Positions 11,754 to 22,213 of a stretch of DNA of 64,000 nucleotides are shown here, one piece after another. The translations under genes were made by a program, and so were the position numbers. Numbering within the stretch: position 1 is the stretch's first letter; each line of letters begins with the position of its first letter. The DNA is taken from contig QCXZ01000138.1 of NCBI GenBank assembly GCA_025024175.1, positions 53,043,092 to 53,107,091 of the forward strand. Reading direction: 5' to 3'. The notes below the pieces were generated by a model that worked only from the letters and a program-made list of their open reading frames with translations, was not told the origin of the DNA and did not search any database. The DNA comes from Rhyzopertha dominica. Taxonomy: Eukaryota > Arthropoda > Insecta > Coleoptera > Bostrichidae.

Positions 11754-14449
11754 CTGCAAAAAGGAAACCTGGTTAAGAATCAGAGATAAAAATTATACTA
11801 TAAATCCTAACACATTTTCGAAAGTATCCTTAGAAACAAAGTAATGAGCTTTGGAAATTTATTTTTCTTAATTTAAAATACAAATGATTTGATTTTGATA
11901 CAACGCAACTTAAATAGCAATAAATAAAGTATACGATAACATATTATTTAACGAGTATACGTCTTAATTAGAGACGTTATTATTGTAAAAGTAGCCATTT
12001 GTACAAGTACAAAAATGCCGTCAAACGATGGAGTTGGGTTACCTCTACCACCCCACCCTCTAGCTGCTTCTGTCGCACCCCATTTAAGAAAATTATGACC
12101 CCTGTAAGGCCAAATACTAAAAATTACTTCTACGTCCATGATGAAGGTCCTCCAAGTCTATCGACACCTAGATTAGCCTCAAGTTATAACTGTAGTCGCC
12201 TTCTACGATCTCCACACCTTTTTGTTTAGAGAATTTAGTTTTTGCAGGAGAAACTCCTGTACAGAAAAACTCAAAAGGACAACTTTTATTTAAAGTACAA
12301 ATCTTTATGCAAATCGCTAGGATTGTTCTTGAGATAGCATAGCACATATTTCTATACAAGAATTGCTCGTTTATAAGATATAAGTCTTTTTATCGATGTT
12401 ACGGGTACAGAACACAGAACACCCAAGTTCAATCGACAGAATAACCCTTGATAGAGTATTGTTTAAGATGGCGTTGATACTAGTCGATTTTACGCGAATA
12501 AAAATTCATGACTCAGGTAGTAATATTCACAGACGTCTTATATGAGGAGAGGAGCTCCAAATCAAAACACACTTTTCGACCAAAACTCAGTTTTTGAGTT
12601 ATAGATGGCACTCGATACTTGAACATGATTGTAAGCAGATGGTACTTGTGTTTGAACTGAAAACGCTGCATTTCCCCTTTAAAAGTACACTCGTTGTAGG
12701 ACGTTCGAATCAAACGAAGTCTTTGGAATAATTAATTTGTTTCAAAATGCAATATTTTACTTAAAAAAGATGGAATTTAATGTATTGGTATCTGTAAGCA
12801 GTACGGGAAGCAGAAAGAGGATTAAAGGGGAAGCTAAAAGGTAAAAACAAATGGCTTCGAGGTAAAAAATATATATGCACCCACTCGAAAAAAGTGACGG
12901 AGGGAAGCGGAGTCACTACGAGAACATAATATTTAAGCATTATTTTCAACAAACAGATTATGAGCTTGCTACTCCTACTTTACAGATGTATTTTTGGACA
13001 GCAATTGATTTGATATAATATATTTCGAATTTCGAGAATACAATTCACGATACCACATTACGCCCATTCGTTTTATCATATTAAGTGATTCAATATAGTG
13101 GATCACTTCAATTACATTGACGCATTGAACGCTCTTTTTTTTTTCAAAAGAATCCTAGTATTGTGACTATTGTGAGTCCTCTCCAGAGTGCCCCTTCGGA
13201 TTTTAGAGTGCCCACCCACATTTAAGAAAGTTACTTGGAAGTTACAGTGCTGAAAATGAATCCTAAGTCTATGCTGAAGGTCCTCCAGGTCTGCATAGCC
13301 AATTATAAAGAAAAGAACTAACTTAGGTATATCTTCAGCAACTTAGAAGGTTTGCATGTCGATTTTTGATCAAATAATTTTATGAGTGTTTTCCAGAGTG
13401 GATCAAAAGAGTCTTCTAGACTGATGGTCCTTTTTTGACCACTAGAAACCTTTACTTCTTTGCTTTTCTCCGCATTCTCAGTGGATTTTCCTCTCTTTCT
13501 GCATTAAAACCGCGTTCTGCTTTAACATTTCAGCGATCGCTCTTTTTCACACTAAACGGCTACACCCGTTACGTTCATCGGTCCGCAGTGTTCGAGAGTG
13601 TCGACTGCAGCCATTAATATTTAAAGTGTTAAACACTAGACCGATGTCGGCTTGCATTATTGAGCGAATCGCTCTGTCGGCTTCTGAATTATCTAACAGC
13701 TTTTAGAGTGTCAAACCGACGGAGGAGAGGTCGAATTGCGGCAACTCCCTGTATCCGTTTAGGAGGCATGTCCACGGGCGACCGCTTCATGGGCGTTTGG
13801 CGGACCTTTAATATTTATGGATATTCCAAATCGGGAGAGGAGACCGGCTTTGGGGACGATGAAGGTCCTGGGGAAGTGATTTTTGGTGGAAGTATCAATT
13901 GCGTTGCAGGAAATGATAGAATGTCGATGAAAGCAGGAGGTTCGTTTCGCAAAAGAAGTTAATGATAAGAAAGCAGCTGCTGTAAGTATTTTTATAATAA
14001 TAGTCACATGCATCATTAAGATCACACACATCCTCAAGAAAATATCAATCAATTTCGAATAACAAGGCGTTCACAGCAGGGAAATCAACAGGTTTAAGAC
14101 TGTGGTAGTTATTACATTATTAGGGTAATTCGTATTGGAAATTTACCTTCTTCGGATGATTCATCAACAGAAGATATTGAGACTATCAACACCAAATGAT
14201 ACAAGTCATCGGAAACCACATGCTGCTCAAATTTAAAAATCTGAAAGCGAAGATTAGAAAGTACCAAATCGAATAAATGCTCCTGGCGATTAAGTACGAT
14301 CCCAATCGTATATAAATTGACTCAAGCGTAAGTGAAATACAGAATCGTACTTTGACACTGAGAAATTTTGATGAGAAAAACACATAATTTAAAAAGGCAA
14401 GTGCAGAAACGAAACTAAATTTGGTGCATTATAATTGGACCATGAAGTT
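11754..14449. other. Intron 2, 3' part: non-coding
   Basis: This is intron 2 DNA next to exon 3. Two diverged copies of one short repeat lie at about 12045-12165 and 13200-13300, sharing CATTTAAGAAA and GAAGGTCCTCCA(A/G)GTCT in order. The block at 13440-13960 is GC-richer. It has a 100-codon open frame on the plus strand and a 97-codon one on the minus strand, neither with a recognisable domain. I read it as a candidate regulatory island. Confidence 0.4.
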
Positions 14450-14820
14450 CCTAGTATCCAATGGGATGCAATCTCCCTTTCGCTCTAAAACTGCCTTGAT
14501 TCGTCGTGCCATGGTTTTTTTTTATTTTATTTCATNCCATAGTGTCTCAATTGGAGACAAATCTGGACTGCTTGATGGCCATTTTATCACAGGAATGTAA
14601 TATATCTGTGACAGAAGGCGCCGTTTTGTTGAAAACAATACTCTCCTCCTGGCAACTGCAATTTTTCAAAGGGTAGCACCATCTTCAAACCATTATAGAT
14701 GACGGAAATTTGACTTTCCTTGCTAAGCAATCAGAGTGATATTTTTCACTCTTCTAATACATAATTTTTTCTGGAGTCTCTAACAAAAACTTGACTGGAT
14801 TCATCGCTGCAGATTATAGA
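14450..14820 (-). pseudogene. Tc1-like transposase C-terminal remnant
   Basis: The minus strand, with frameshifts and one N, reads VKFPSSIMVWRW-like sequence, then QQNGAFCHRYI, then KWPSSSPDLSPIETLW, then MARRIKAVLERKGDCI. This order (catalytic-domain GSxMVW, DNAPCH, SPDLNPIE(N/H)LW, terminal PRRI..V...KG) is typical of Tc1-family DDE transposases. The N-terminal DNA-binding part is absent. The remnant ends just before the solo LTR at 14887. Confidence 0.6.
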
Positions 14821-14886
14821 ATAAGAGCATTTAATAAATGAGGTATTCTATTTTCTTTACAAAACGTAATTTATAAAAGCAAGTAT

Positions 14887-15834
14887 TGAAGTAACCAGGT
14901 ACGCCATCTTCAAATTTCTGTAATTTATTCATATTGCGTCTCAAAATGTTTAGTTTATATTTTGTATCGGTTTTGGGAATGGGGCATATTTGCGACGTTC
15001 GAGGGGGTAGGTTCTTAAGTGGACGAGAAACAGCTGCGCTTCAGTTTCAGTGTGTTCCTTCAACTGATCACAGGTTAGTACTGTTCCAATTTTTATTGTT
15101 TGTGTCCCTTTTCAATCACATTATGTAATTAGTTTTAAACAAGTACCATTGTCATCCAATCAACGCAGTTGTTTCACTCAAACTGTTCTGTTAATTAATT
15201 AATTAATTAATTAGCATGTATAGCTGTATTTTGAGTCAACGGTAACATTGCAAGCTATGCTGTTGTTGTAGTCTTCTTTTTAAACTATTTATGTCATTTT
15301 CTTAACTGTGTTCTATCCTCGCAGCAATAGTTATACGTGATGCTTGAAAGTGTGATGTTAGAGCCTTGATGCATGAACTAATATTTTCTCCCGTGCTGGG
15401 CAAAAATATGGTAAAAGAAAAACCAAGACTTTTGCACCAAACCATTCAACTATATGGCTGTGTTGCCTCCCGCATGTGACCTCAGTACCTGCTGACCATA
15501 GTCGGCTATGCTAACAAAAATCTCTTCAGTTTTGAATCTTGAGAGTGAAAGTGATATCGAACACAGATCTAAAATTGACAGTTCATTGATTGTTTTAAAT
15601 AACAATTATCAGCAGCATTGCTACAATTTGTTAGCCTTCCAAATTTGAACTTGTTTAGTAATAAATTAGTTGTCTTGAGATTGTTTCGTATTATTTATGA
15701 TTACATCAAATCTCCCTATTTACGTGAGTAGCCAGTGCATTGAAAGTACGTTTAATTAAAATAACACAACGTATTTAAGTACTGGACGATCACATTCCAA
15801 TCTAAATCTATGAACCTGGGTATGTTACATTGCA
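14887..15834 (+). repeat. Solo LTR, copy 2
   Basis: It starts TGAAGTAACCAGGT and ends GTTACATTGCA, and is homologous along its length to the copies at 1668-2598 (inverted) and 60464-61332. An internal TTAATTAA repeat run near 15190-15215 is shared with the others at variable length. The 4-bp flanks (GTAT and AGTT) do not match, so the target duplication has decayed or the ends are slightly off. Family assignment is as for copy 1. Confidence 0.6.
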
Positions 15835-16494
15835 AGTTGGATAAATTTTTTGGGCGTATGGACATGTATTTTCTACATGTATCCAAGCATGATTTGATAT
15901 TATGTGAAGGAAGGCAGAAAAGAAGAAAAACATTAGTCAGGTCAGATGCAATGTTACGAAAACCATACGAAAAAATTTGAATAAATTGAAATATCCAGTC
16001 CACTGCTTAACCAGTAAAAACTTTCAACATTCCCATCGATCTTGGACCATAAACTCTGAACGCCTCATTGCCCGTTTTCTTTTAATGGCCGCTTCAACCG
16101 CCGAGAAGCGTTTACACGAAAAAAATGTGACCTGTTTTTATCGGTTGGTATTTCATGTAGTGGCGCAATTTGTAGAACCTGAAACGACAATTAAGTCCTC
16201 GTGTAAAGTTTGTAACGGACTCGTTACCGCGAACAACCTTCCGGTTCCGCGTTTCTCCTTCTGTTAAATTGATTACAGTGTTTTGGCGTTGCCAGTGTGG
16301 ACGGTACTTAGTATACTGGACATGCAGTTGTCGTTGCAATGATCGGAATAGGGTTACGTAATACTGCAAATGAAGAAAGAAAAATAAATGCTTTAAAATG
16401 ATTGTTATATTGTTCTATAATAATATTTTACATACAAGTACTCTTCAGAAAACAAAGGTCATTGTTGTCTTAAAGTCTGGGTAACACCCAAATG
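15835..16494. other. Intron 2 non-coding segment
   Basis: No gene is seen. About 16015-16300 is somewhat GC-richer, with overlapping open frames on both strands (15977-16267 plus, 16112-16369 minus) that show no domain. It may be another regulatory island. Confidence 0.35.
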
Positions 16495-16560
16495 AAGCAG
16501 GAAGTTGCTTTGAATTTCGATTCTTTCAGACATTGCTCCTCCGGAGATTCACAGACAGTA
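16495..16560 (+). repeat. LINE 3' fragment, left part, cut by the gypsy insertion
   Basis: This matches, in the same order, the reverse complement of 48772-48860 (CGATTCTTTCA, ATTGCTCCTC, GAGATTC, AGACAGT). It is the left half of the LINE fragment that resumes at 21746 beyond the gypsy element. Confidence 0.6.
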
Positions 16561-16935
16561 TGTGCTGTGACTCTTAAAGGTTGGGGTTTGCAATTATTAA
16601 ACACAATAGACATGCAACAACTCTATTAACTCTTGTACAACGCAAAACTAAATAAAACAGCTTACCAGCTCCCTATCCTGGCCAGGCTCTACACAACTAA
16701 ACATTCAATGCAATAACATATACTGCAAAGAAATAAGCACACTAAATCTAACAAGAACAAAACACGAGGATATACAGAATTCAAGGCAGAACACCAAATT
16801 GAGCAGAGGCATCCAGAATGCCCTTCCGTGTTCACTCCCTGCCCGCTTCGCTCCGTCTGACTCTCCCGACTTCTCCCCCACTCGCGACATCCCACTCCCT
16901 TCCCTATCGTCAGGGTTTACCCATGGTCCGGTACA
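16561..16935 (-). repeat. Gypsy 3' LTR
   Basis: 375 bp, and on the minus strand it begins TGTACC and ends AGCACA. It matches 21371-21745 at every base I compared. It carries a splice-acceptor-like TTTCTTTGCAG (AG at 16724-16723) and a donor-like CTGGTAAG (GT at 16665-16664) in the sense orientation of C15. Confidence 0.95.
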
Positions 16936-16945
16936 TCACCCCCCT
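16936..16945 (-). other. Gypsy polypurine tract
   Basis: The minus strand reads AGGGGGGTGA directly before the 3' LTR. This is the expected plus-strand primer site. Its last three bases, TGA at 16938-16936, are also the stop codon of the polyprotein. Confidence 0.8.
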
Positions 16946-19900
16946 GTTGAAAAGCCATTCGCGGTTTTTTCAACACCAGTTCCAACAATTCCGCACTCCT
17001 GCTCGCGATAACAACGTTTAATGTTCACCACATTATGGGTACCTTTTAACTGTCCGTTTACATCGACCAGTTCGTACGCGTTAGGACCTTTTTTCGCCCG
17101 AACAGTAAAAGGCCCTTCGAATAAGAGGAACAGCTTCTTAATTTGATGATCCTCCGCGGATGACTGCCTATGTGACCTCACGTAGACCCAATCACCCACT
17201 TGGTACTCCTCCATTCTCCCCTGGTTATGTCGCTGTTGTCTTCTTTGCGCCTTAGTAAGGAGCCTCTGCTTCGCCAACATGATAACTTTATCTTTAGGTG
17301 GCATCACCGGATTTTCAGGAAATTTGATGCATTTCACTGGACATTCCCTAGTTTGGTGCCAATGAACTTCATTGGGTGTAAACCCTGTGGATTCATGTAC
17401 CACCTGATTGAGGAGTTCCTCCACCCTTGGAATCACATACGCCCATTTCGTATGTTGGTGATGGCACAACGACCTTAGCAGACGACCAATTTCTCTATTT
17501 ATTCTCTCCGTCATATTCCCTTGGGGGAAATACACAGATGTGTACGACACATGAATTCCCAACGATGACAACTCCTGCTGCCATCTATTTGACCGGAATT
17601 GTGTGCCATTATCCGATAGAATCCGTTTAGGCTTCCCGACGTCTTGAACGTATAACTTGATTCTATTAAGGAGAACCTGAGTGGTTGCCCTCTTCATCGT
17701 ATACAATGCTACATGTTTCGAGAAAGCATCAATAGCCACGAATAAATAAGCCACGCCTCCTCTAGACTTTGGTAGAGGTCCCATTAGGTCTACACATACC
17801 AATTCATTTATACCATCGGGTATAACACTTGCCATTGGACCCCTTCCACCAGCCGATATCTTCGATCTCTGACAGAGATCGCACGATCGTGTAATTTCTT
17901 TAACCTGCGTCCTCATCTTCTTCCAATAGTACCACTTCCTCAAGGCTTGGTAAACTTTGTGGTACCCAAAGTGGCCATTATGGTAGTGTTCATCCCTGAT
18001 GATGTCCGTCGTATGCTTACTAGGAACACAAATTTTGTATCCATCGTTCTCCTTCTTGAACAACACATTTTCATGAATGATGAACCATCTCGTGCTCCCT
18101 TCTTCCACCTTCTTTCTTATCTTCCCTAAATACTCATCTTCTTGCTGATCTTGCGCCAGTCTTCGTAGATTGCTGATCTGCTTCTTTCCTCCTTTTTCCA
18201 CTTCCATTCTGAAAATTTCGATTTCCTCTGAAGCTACTTCTATTTCCTCACCCTGGTCTACTGGATACCGCGACAGCACGTCCGCCACGACATTGTCTTT
18301 TCCCGCACAATGTACGATTTCCAGGTCGTACTCTTGTAAATAGAGAGTCCATCGCGTTAACCGAGAATTCATCAAACGACATTTCTTCAGAAAAATCAAT
18401 GATTTGTGGTCAGTAATCACCGTTACTTTTGTCCCGAGCACAAACACCCGCCACTGCCTTAAACAATATAACACCGCTAGCGCCTCCTTTTCAGTTATAC
18501 CGTAATTCAATTCGGCACCTTTTAGAGTTCTACTACAAAAAGCTATAATTTGACATTCACCCTGGGGTGATTTTTGAAAAAGACAACCGCCAATACCATA
18601 ATAAGAACTATCACATTGGATATAATATGGTTTCTGTGGATTTGGATGATATTGCATAATAGCGCCCGCAAACACCGACTTTATTTTCTCAAATGCTTCA
18701 TTTTGCTCCACCCCCCATTTCCAAGGATGGTCCTTTTTTAACAATTTTAAAAGAGGAACTGACAAGGCTGCAAAATTTTCACAATACCTCCGATCATAGC
18801 TACACAACCCTAAAAATGACTTTAAGTGTTTTACATTTCGTGGACGCGGAAATTCTTTTATGGATTTTACCCTGTCCGGATCCATTTCCGTACCAGTACG
18901 CGAAATAATGTGTCCTAAAAATTTTATCGATGAGCGTACAAATTTTGATTTTCTCAATTTAACTGTCACATTGTGTTGTTTGAACTTTATCAATAAACTT
19001 TCCAAATGACGCAAATGAGACTTTTGATCTGCTGAAAATATCAGTAAATCGTCTACATAAGGTATGAGATATTCAGACACTTCATTGCCTAAAATCATAT
19101 TCAAACCCCTAATGAAACTACTTACTGAAGTGGACAATCCATAGGGCAGTACCTGAAAAACGTAGGAAATTCCTTCATGTAAGAAACCAGTATATTTTTG
19201 ATCCGATTCCTTAATTGGAATCTGCCAGTACGAACACGTAAGGTCAATACTACTTAAAATTGTCCCTTCTTCGAATTGATAAAGAAACTCCTCTGGATTA
19301 ACCGGCATGATATGTTCCTTTACCATCTTACTATTGAGGTGTCTTGCGTCCAAACAGACCCTTACTGAACCATCTTTCTTCGCGACAGTCACCAAAGGAC
19401 TTATATATTCCGTCGGCGCTGCCCGAATAATTTCCCACTGCAACATTTCCTCGATTTGCTGCTTGACAGCAGCTTTATGAGAATTCGGAATCGGGTAAGA
19501 TTTTAAACAGAAAGGAGATTCATCCCGTAGTTTAATTTTGTGTTCATAAATTGAAATTCGTCCCGGTTGTTCCGAAAAAACTTCTTTATTGCGCAAGAGG
19601 ACTTGATAAAGCTCATCTTTGAAATTTTTGTCATCCAATTCCGCCCTGTCGACTACTGCTCTAATCTGAAGCTCATTATAAACAATTCGTTCCTTAACCT
19701 GCACTCTTTCATGACACTCGATCGCGGTTTCTTCAATAACTACTGAATCACTACTCATTAATTCATTTGTTACTGGAATTTCATACTCAACACCATCCTG
19801 AACTACCTTCATTGTTTTGCCCAAAGTGACATTATTTTCTACTATCCAATCATATCCCAATATCAGAGTTCTTTTTAGTTGTGGGACCACTAAGCACGGA

Positions 19901-21195
19901 ACTTGGAACGTTATCGAATTTATTTTAATTTCCAACAACGTTTGACATTTTGCAGTCCGCCCCCTATCAGTAAAAGCACCATATAGCGTTACTCCATTAA
20001 CCGGAAAAACTGGCAAAACTTCAGCTTGTGTCCTTAGCATGTTAAAATAACTTTCAGATACGCTACTGATTTGACAGCCCGAATCTACCAACGCCTCTGT
20101 CATTAACTCACCTATCGTCACTTTGACGATCGGTAACTTATTTATTTGACATGCACTTATGCCCGGGTCTTCCTCTAACAACCAATCGAGATGTTCGGTG
20201 AAAATAGTCGATATATCATTATCGTTACTACCCCCCGCATTCCGATCCTGCCTACTTGCATTACTACTACTATTATTACCTCCTGAATTTGTATTTGCAT
20301 TACGCCACGCTGCTCTATTTTCCGAATTTTGACCACGCTCCTGATTTTGGCGTCTCCTATTAGACATTTCCCCATAACATTCGTCTAAACGCTTTAAGTG
20401 TTGTTCGACCGCCTCCACTGTTTGAAATCCACCATTCAAGATGCCGCATTTTACTTCAGTTGGAAAATGATTTATTAAAAATTCAATTAGTTTCTTTTCT
20501 TCCAACTGTTCGGACAAAAATGACGCTTCTTTCAATGTTTTAAGAAAATATTCAGCCATATTTCCATTTACAAACTTTCCAAACTTAATCTTAAAAAAAA
20601 AATTTCGTTCCTCTTCAACCCCCCAGTATCTATTCAAAAAAAATTCTTTAAATTTGTCAAAGGAAGTAAACTGACTGTTCTTTACTTGCCCCCAATCTGA
20701 TGCTGTCCCCCTCAAGCACGCCACTGCTAACGCAACTTTTTTCTCATCCGGAACTCCCGCGTCCGCGAACATTTCTTCCAGTTTTTTAAGGAATATTAAA
20801 GGATGTGTACTACCATTAACGACAAATGTTAATTGCCCACCCCCCAGTTCCTTCCAACGGGAAATGTAATCATATGTTCGATACCGGCGATCATGCTGAC
20901 GCATACCAGTAACAATATCATCCGCCTCCGTACAATTTTCTCTAAACTCATTCTCGTTTGTTAATTGTGGCGGGCCCGATTGATACGCAACTGCGGCCAG
21001 TTCAGACACCTGCACTTGCAACGTTTGTAACGCCGACGAAATCTGATTTATGGCCTTAGCCAAGTCCGCCACTTGCACGTTCGTTTCGCCCGTAACGTCG
21101 CCGCCGGTGACATCATCCTGCGACTCGACATCACGCACTTTTTTACTTTTCTGTTTCGACATTTTTACTACCAAATGAAGTTCCTCGAACCTCAA
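16936..21195 (-). CDS. Ty3/gypsy Gag-Pol polyprotein (1419 aa)
   Basis: A single fused frame. A coiled N-terminus leads into a retrotransposon Gag domain (about 115-275), then an Asn/Arg-rich linker (280-325) where a CCHC zinc knuckle would be expected but none is seen. An aspartic protease follows (DSG at 371-373), then RT (Asp651 and YVDD 713-716), RNase H (Asp862, Glu904, Asp929), and integrase with an HHCC zinc site (His1070 or 1072, His1075, Cys1105, Cys1108). The integrase catalytic triad is Asp1136, Asp1195 and Glu1230. No stop or frameshift interrupts it and every catalytic residue is present. Met12 is an alternative start. The stop codon touches the 3' LTR. No env frame is present. 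Confidence 0.95.
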   Translation of the reverse strand: MRFEELHLVVKMSKQKSKKVRDVESQDDVTGGDVTGETNVQVADLAKAINQISSALQTLQVQVSELAAVAYQSGPPQLTNENEFRENCTEADDIVTGMRQHDRRYRTYDYISRWKELGGGQLTFVVNGSTHPLIFLKKLEEMFADAGVPDEKKVALAVACLRGTASDWGQVKNSQFTSFDKFKEFFLNRYWGVEEERNFFFKIKFGKFVNGNMAEYFLKTLKEASFLSEQLEEKKLIEFLINHFPTEVKCGILNGGFQTVEAVEQHLKRLDECYGEMSNRRRQNQERGQNSENRAAWRNANTNSGGNNSSSNASRQDRNAGGSNDNDISTIFTEHLDWLLEEDPGISACQINKLPIVKVTIGELMTEALVDSGCQISSVSESYFNMLRTQAEVLPVFPVNGVTLYGAFTDRGRTAKCQTLLEIKINSITFQVPCLVVPQLKRTLILGYDWIVENNVTLGKTMKVVQDGVEYEIPVTNELMSSDSVVIEETAIECHERVQVKERIVYNELQIRAVVDRAELDDKNFKDELYQVLLRNKEVFSEQPGRISIYEHKIKLRDESPFCLKSYPIPNSHKAAVKQQIEEMLQWEIIRAAPTEYISPLVTVAKKDGSVRVCLDARHLNSKMVKEHIMPVNPEEFLYQFEEGTILSSIDLTCSYWQIPIKESDQKYTGFLHEGISYVFQVLPYGLSTSVSSFIRGLNMILGNEVSEYLIPYVDDLLIFSADQKSHLRHLESLLIKFKQHNVTVKLRKSKFVRSSIKFLGHIISRTGTEMDPDRVKSIKEFPRPRNVKHLKSFLGLCSYDRRYCENFAALSVPLLKLLKKDHPWKWGVEQNEAFEKIKSVFAGAIMQYHPNPQKPYYIQCDSSYYGIGGCLFQKSPQGECQIIAFCSRTLKGAELNYGITEKEALAVLYCLRQWRVFVLGTKVTVITDHKSLIFLKKCRLMNSRLTRWTLYLQEYDLEIVHCAGKDNVVADVLSRYPVDQGEEIEVASEEIEIFRMEVEKGGKKQISNLRRLAQDQQEDEYLGKIRKKVEEGSTRWFIIHENVLFKKENDGYKICVPSKHTTDIIRDEHYHNGHFGYHKVYQALRKWYYWKKMRTQVKEITRSCDLCQRSKISAGGRGPMASVIPDGINELVCVDLMGPLPKSRGGVAYLFVAIDAFSKHVALYTMKRATTQVLLNRIKLYVQDVGKPKRILSDNGTQFRSNRWQQELSSLGIHVSYTSVYFPQGNMTERINREIGRLLRSLCHHQHTKWAYVIPRVEELLNQVVHESTGFTPNEVHWHQTRECPVKCIKFPENPVMPPKDKVIMLAKQRLLTKAQRRQQRHNQGRMEEYQVGDWVYVRSHRQSSAEDHQIKKLFLLFEGPFTVRAKKGPNAYELVDVNGQLKGTHNVVNIKRCYREQECGIVGTGVEKTANGFSTGG

Positions 21196-21350
21196 ACAAC
21201 GAATTCACCGTCAAGTTCGAGTTCCGAACGCCCGCACATATGCAATGTACTACTGTTTCGCTTCGCACACCGAAAAAAACCGTCGTACCTACCGCTTATT
21301 TTACAATAGCGAAATTCAACACTTTGTTACACTCTATTGCGTAATAATTG

Positions 21351-21368
21351 CCCCGCTGATGGGCGCCA
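21351..21368 (-). other. Gypsy tRNA primer binding site
   Basis: The minus strand reads TGGCGCCCATCAGCGGGG two bases after the 5' LTR. The TGGCGCCC start is typical of an LTR-element primer site complementary to a tRNA 3' end. I do not assign the tRNA. Confidence 0.75.
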
Positions 21369-21370
21369 TA

Positions 21371-21745
21371 TGTGCTGTGACTCTTAAAGGTTGGGGTTTG
21401 CAATTATTAAACACAATAGACATGCAACAACTCTATTAACTCTTGTACAACGCAAAACTAAATAAAACAGCTTACCAGCTCCCTATCCTGGCCAGGCTCT
21501 ACACAACTAAACATTCAATGCAATAACATATACTGCAAAGAAATAAGCACACTAAATCTAACAAGAACAAAACACGAGGATATACAGAATTCAAGGCAGA
21601 ACACCAAATTGAGCAGAGGCATCCAGAATGCCCTTCCGTGTTCACTCCCTGCCCGCTTCGCTCCGTCTGACTCTCCCGACTTCTCCCCCACTCGCGACAT
21701 CCCACTCCCTTCCCTATCGTCAGGGTTTACCCATGGTCCGGTACA
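21371..21745 (-). repeat. Gypsy 5' LTR
   Basis: 375 bp, identical by eye to the 3' LTR at 16561-16935. It is followed by AGTA (21746-21749), the right copy of the target duplication. It should hold the element's promoter, which fires in the direction of C15 transcription. Confidence 0.95.
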
Positions 21746-22213
21746 AGTATGCTACGTATAAAGCTTGGCAAAAATATCAATTAGCTCCTAATGCGTTTCT
21801 GATTTCCCGTGATCTGCAAGAGCTAGCTACAACTCGGCTAACTTCCAGAAAACTTCTTTGAACAGAAGATTTCCTTAGTGCTCCTTATACGATTGAAGAT
21901 GGGTAGTGTTCTACTTGGCAACTTAAGAGACAGGATATGATTTCTCAACGGACAAAGTCTTGAGTCACTCCTCACTCTGAATCGCCTTCGTACTGGTCAT
22001 GGGAAATGTAACTTTTTTCTTAATAAATGGGATCCATCTATCAACCCTTCTTGTGAATGTGAGGAACCCCTTCAAACATTTGAAACATATGGTCAACAGA
22101 TACCCCCGTGTTGATCGTGTTGATGATTTGCTTAAGATAATCGAGATCTGATTGGAGCTTTTCTACGATTTTTCTTCAATATTCTATCCAGAATAGATAT
22201 ATATGTGGATAGA
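21746..22213 (+). pseudogene. LINE C-terminal fragment, right part
   Basis: This continues the LINE sequence cut by the gypsy element. Frames include YATYKAWQKYQLAPNAFLI and, further on, RTGHGKCNFFLNKWDP, SCECEEPLQTFE and VDRVDDLLKIIESD. The RTGHG....L..W....(S/P).C.C....T..H pattern is the usual C-terminal cysteine motif of jockey-like LINEs. Stops and frameshifts show decay. A related copy in inverse orientation lies at 48372-48860. Confidence 0.6.

Larger units (their letters stand above)
16561..21745 (-). mobile_element. Intact Ty3/gypsy LTR retrotransposon (5185 bp)
   Basis: Two 375-bp LTRs, identical by eye, flank one 1419-codon gag-pol frame read on the minus strand. The target duplication AGTA is present at 16557-16560 and 21746-21749. 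A primer binding site lies just inside the right LTR and a purine tract just inside the left LTR, in the expected places for a minus-strand element. There is no separate env frame. It sits in intron 2 of C15 on the same strand as the gene. It has interrupted a LINE fragment whose uninterrupted relative is at 48372-48860. Identical LTRs and an open frame mean very recent insertion. Confidence 0.95.

Noticed and set aside
11550..11759. 69-codon minus-strand frame over C15 exon 3
   Set aside because: It is in the wrong phase; the phase joined from exon 2 gives the conserved TLX tail instead.
13660..14052. Overlapping 100- and 97-codon open frames on opposite strands
   Set aside because: No recognisable domain; they lie in a GC-richer intronic block where long chance frames are expected.
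17200..20375. Several 60-92 codon frames within the gypsy element
   Set aside because: All are other-frame shadows of the 1419-codon polyprotein.
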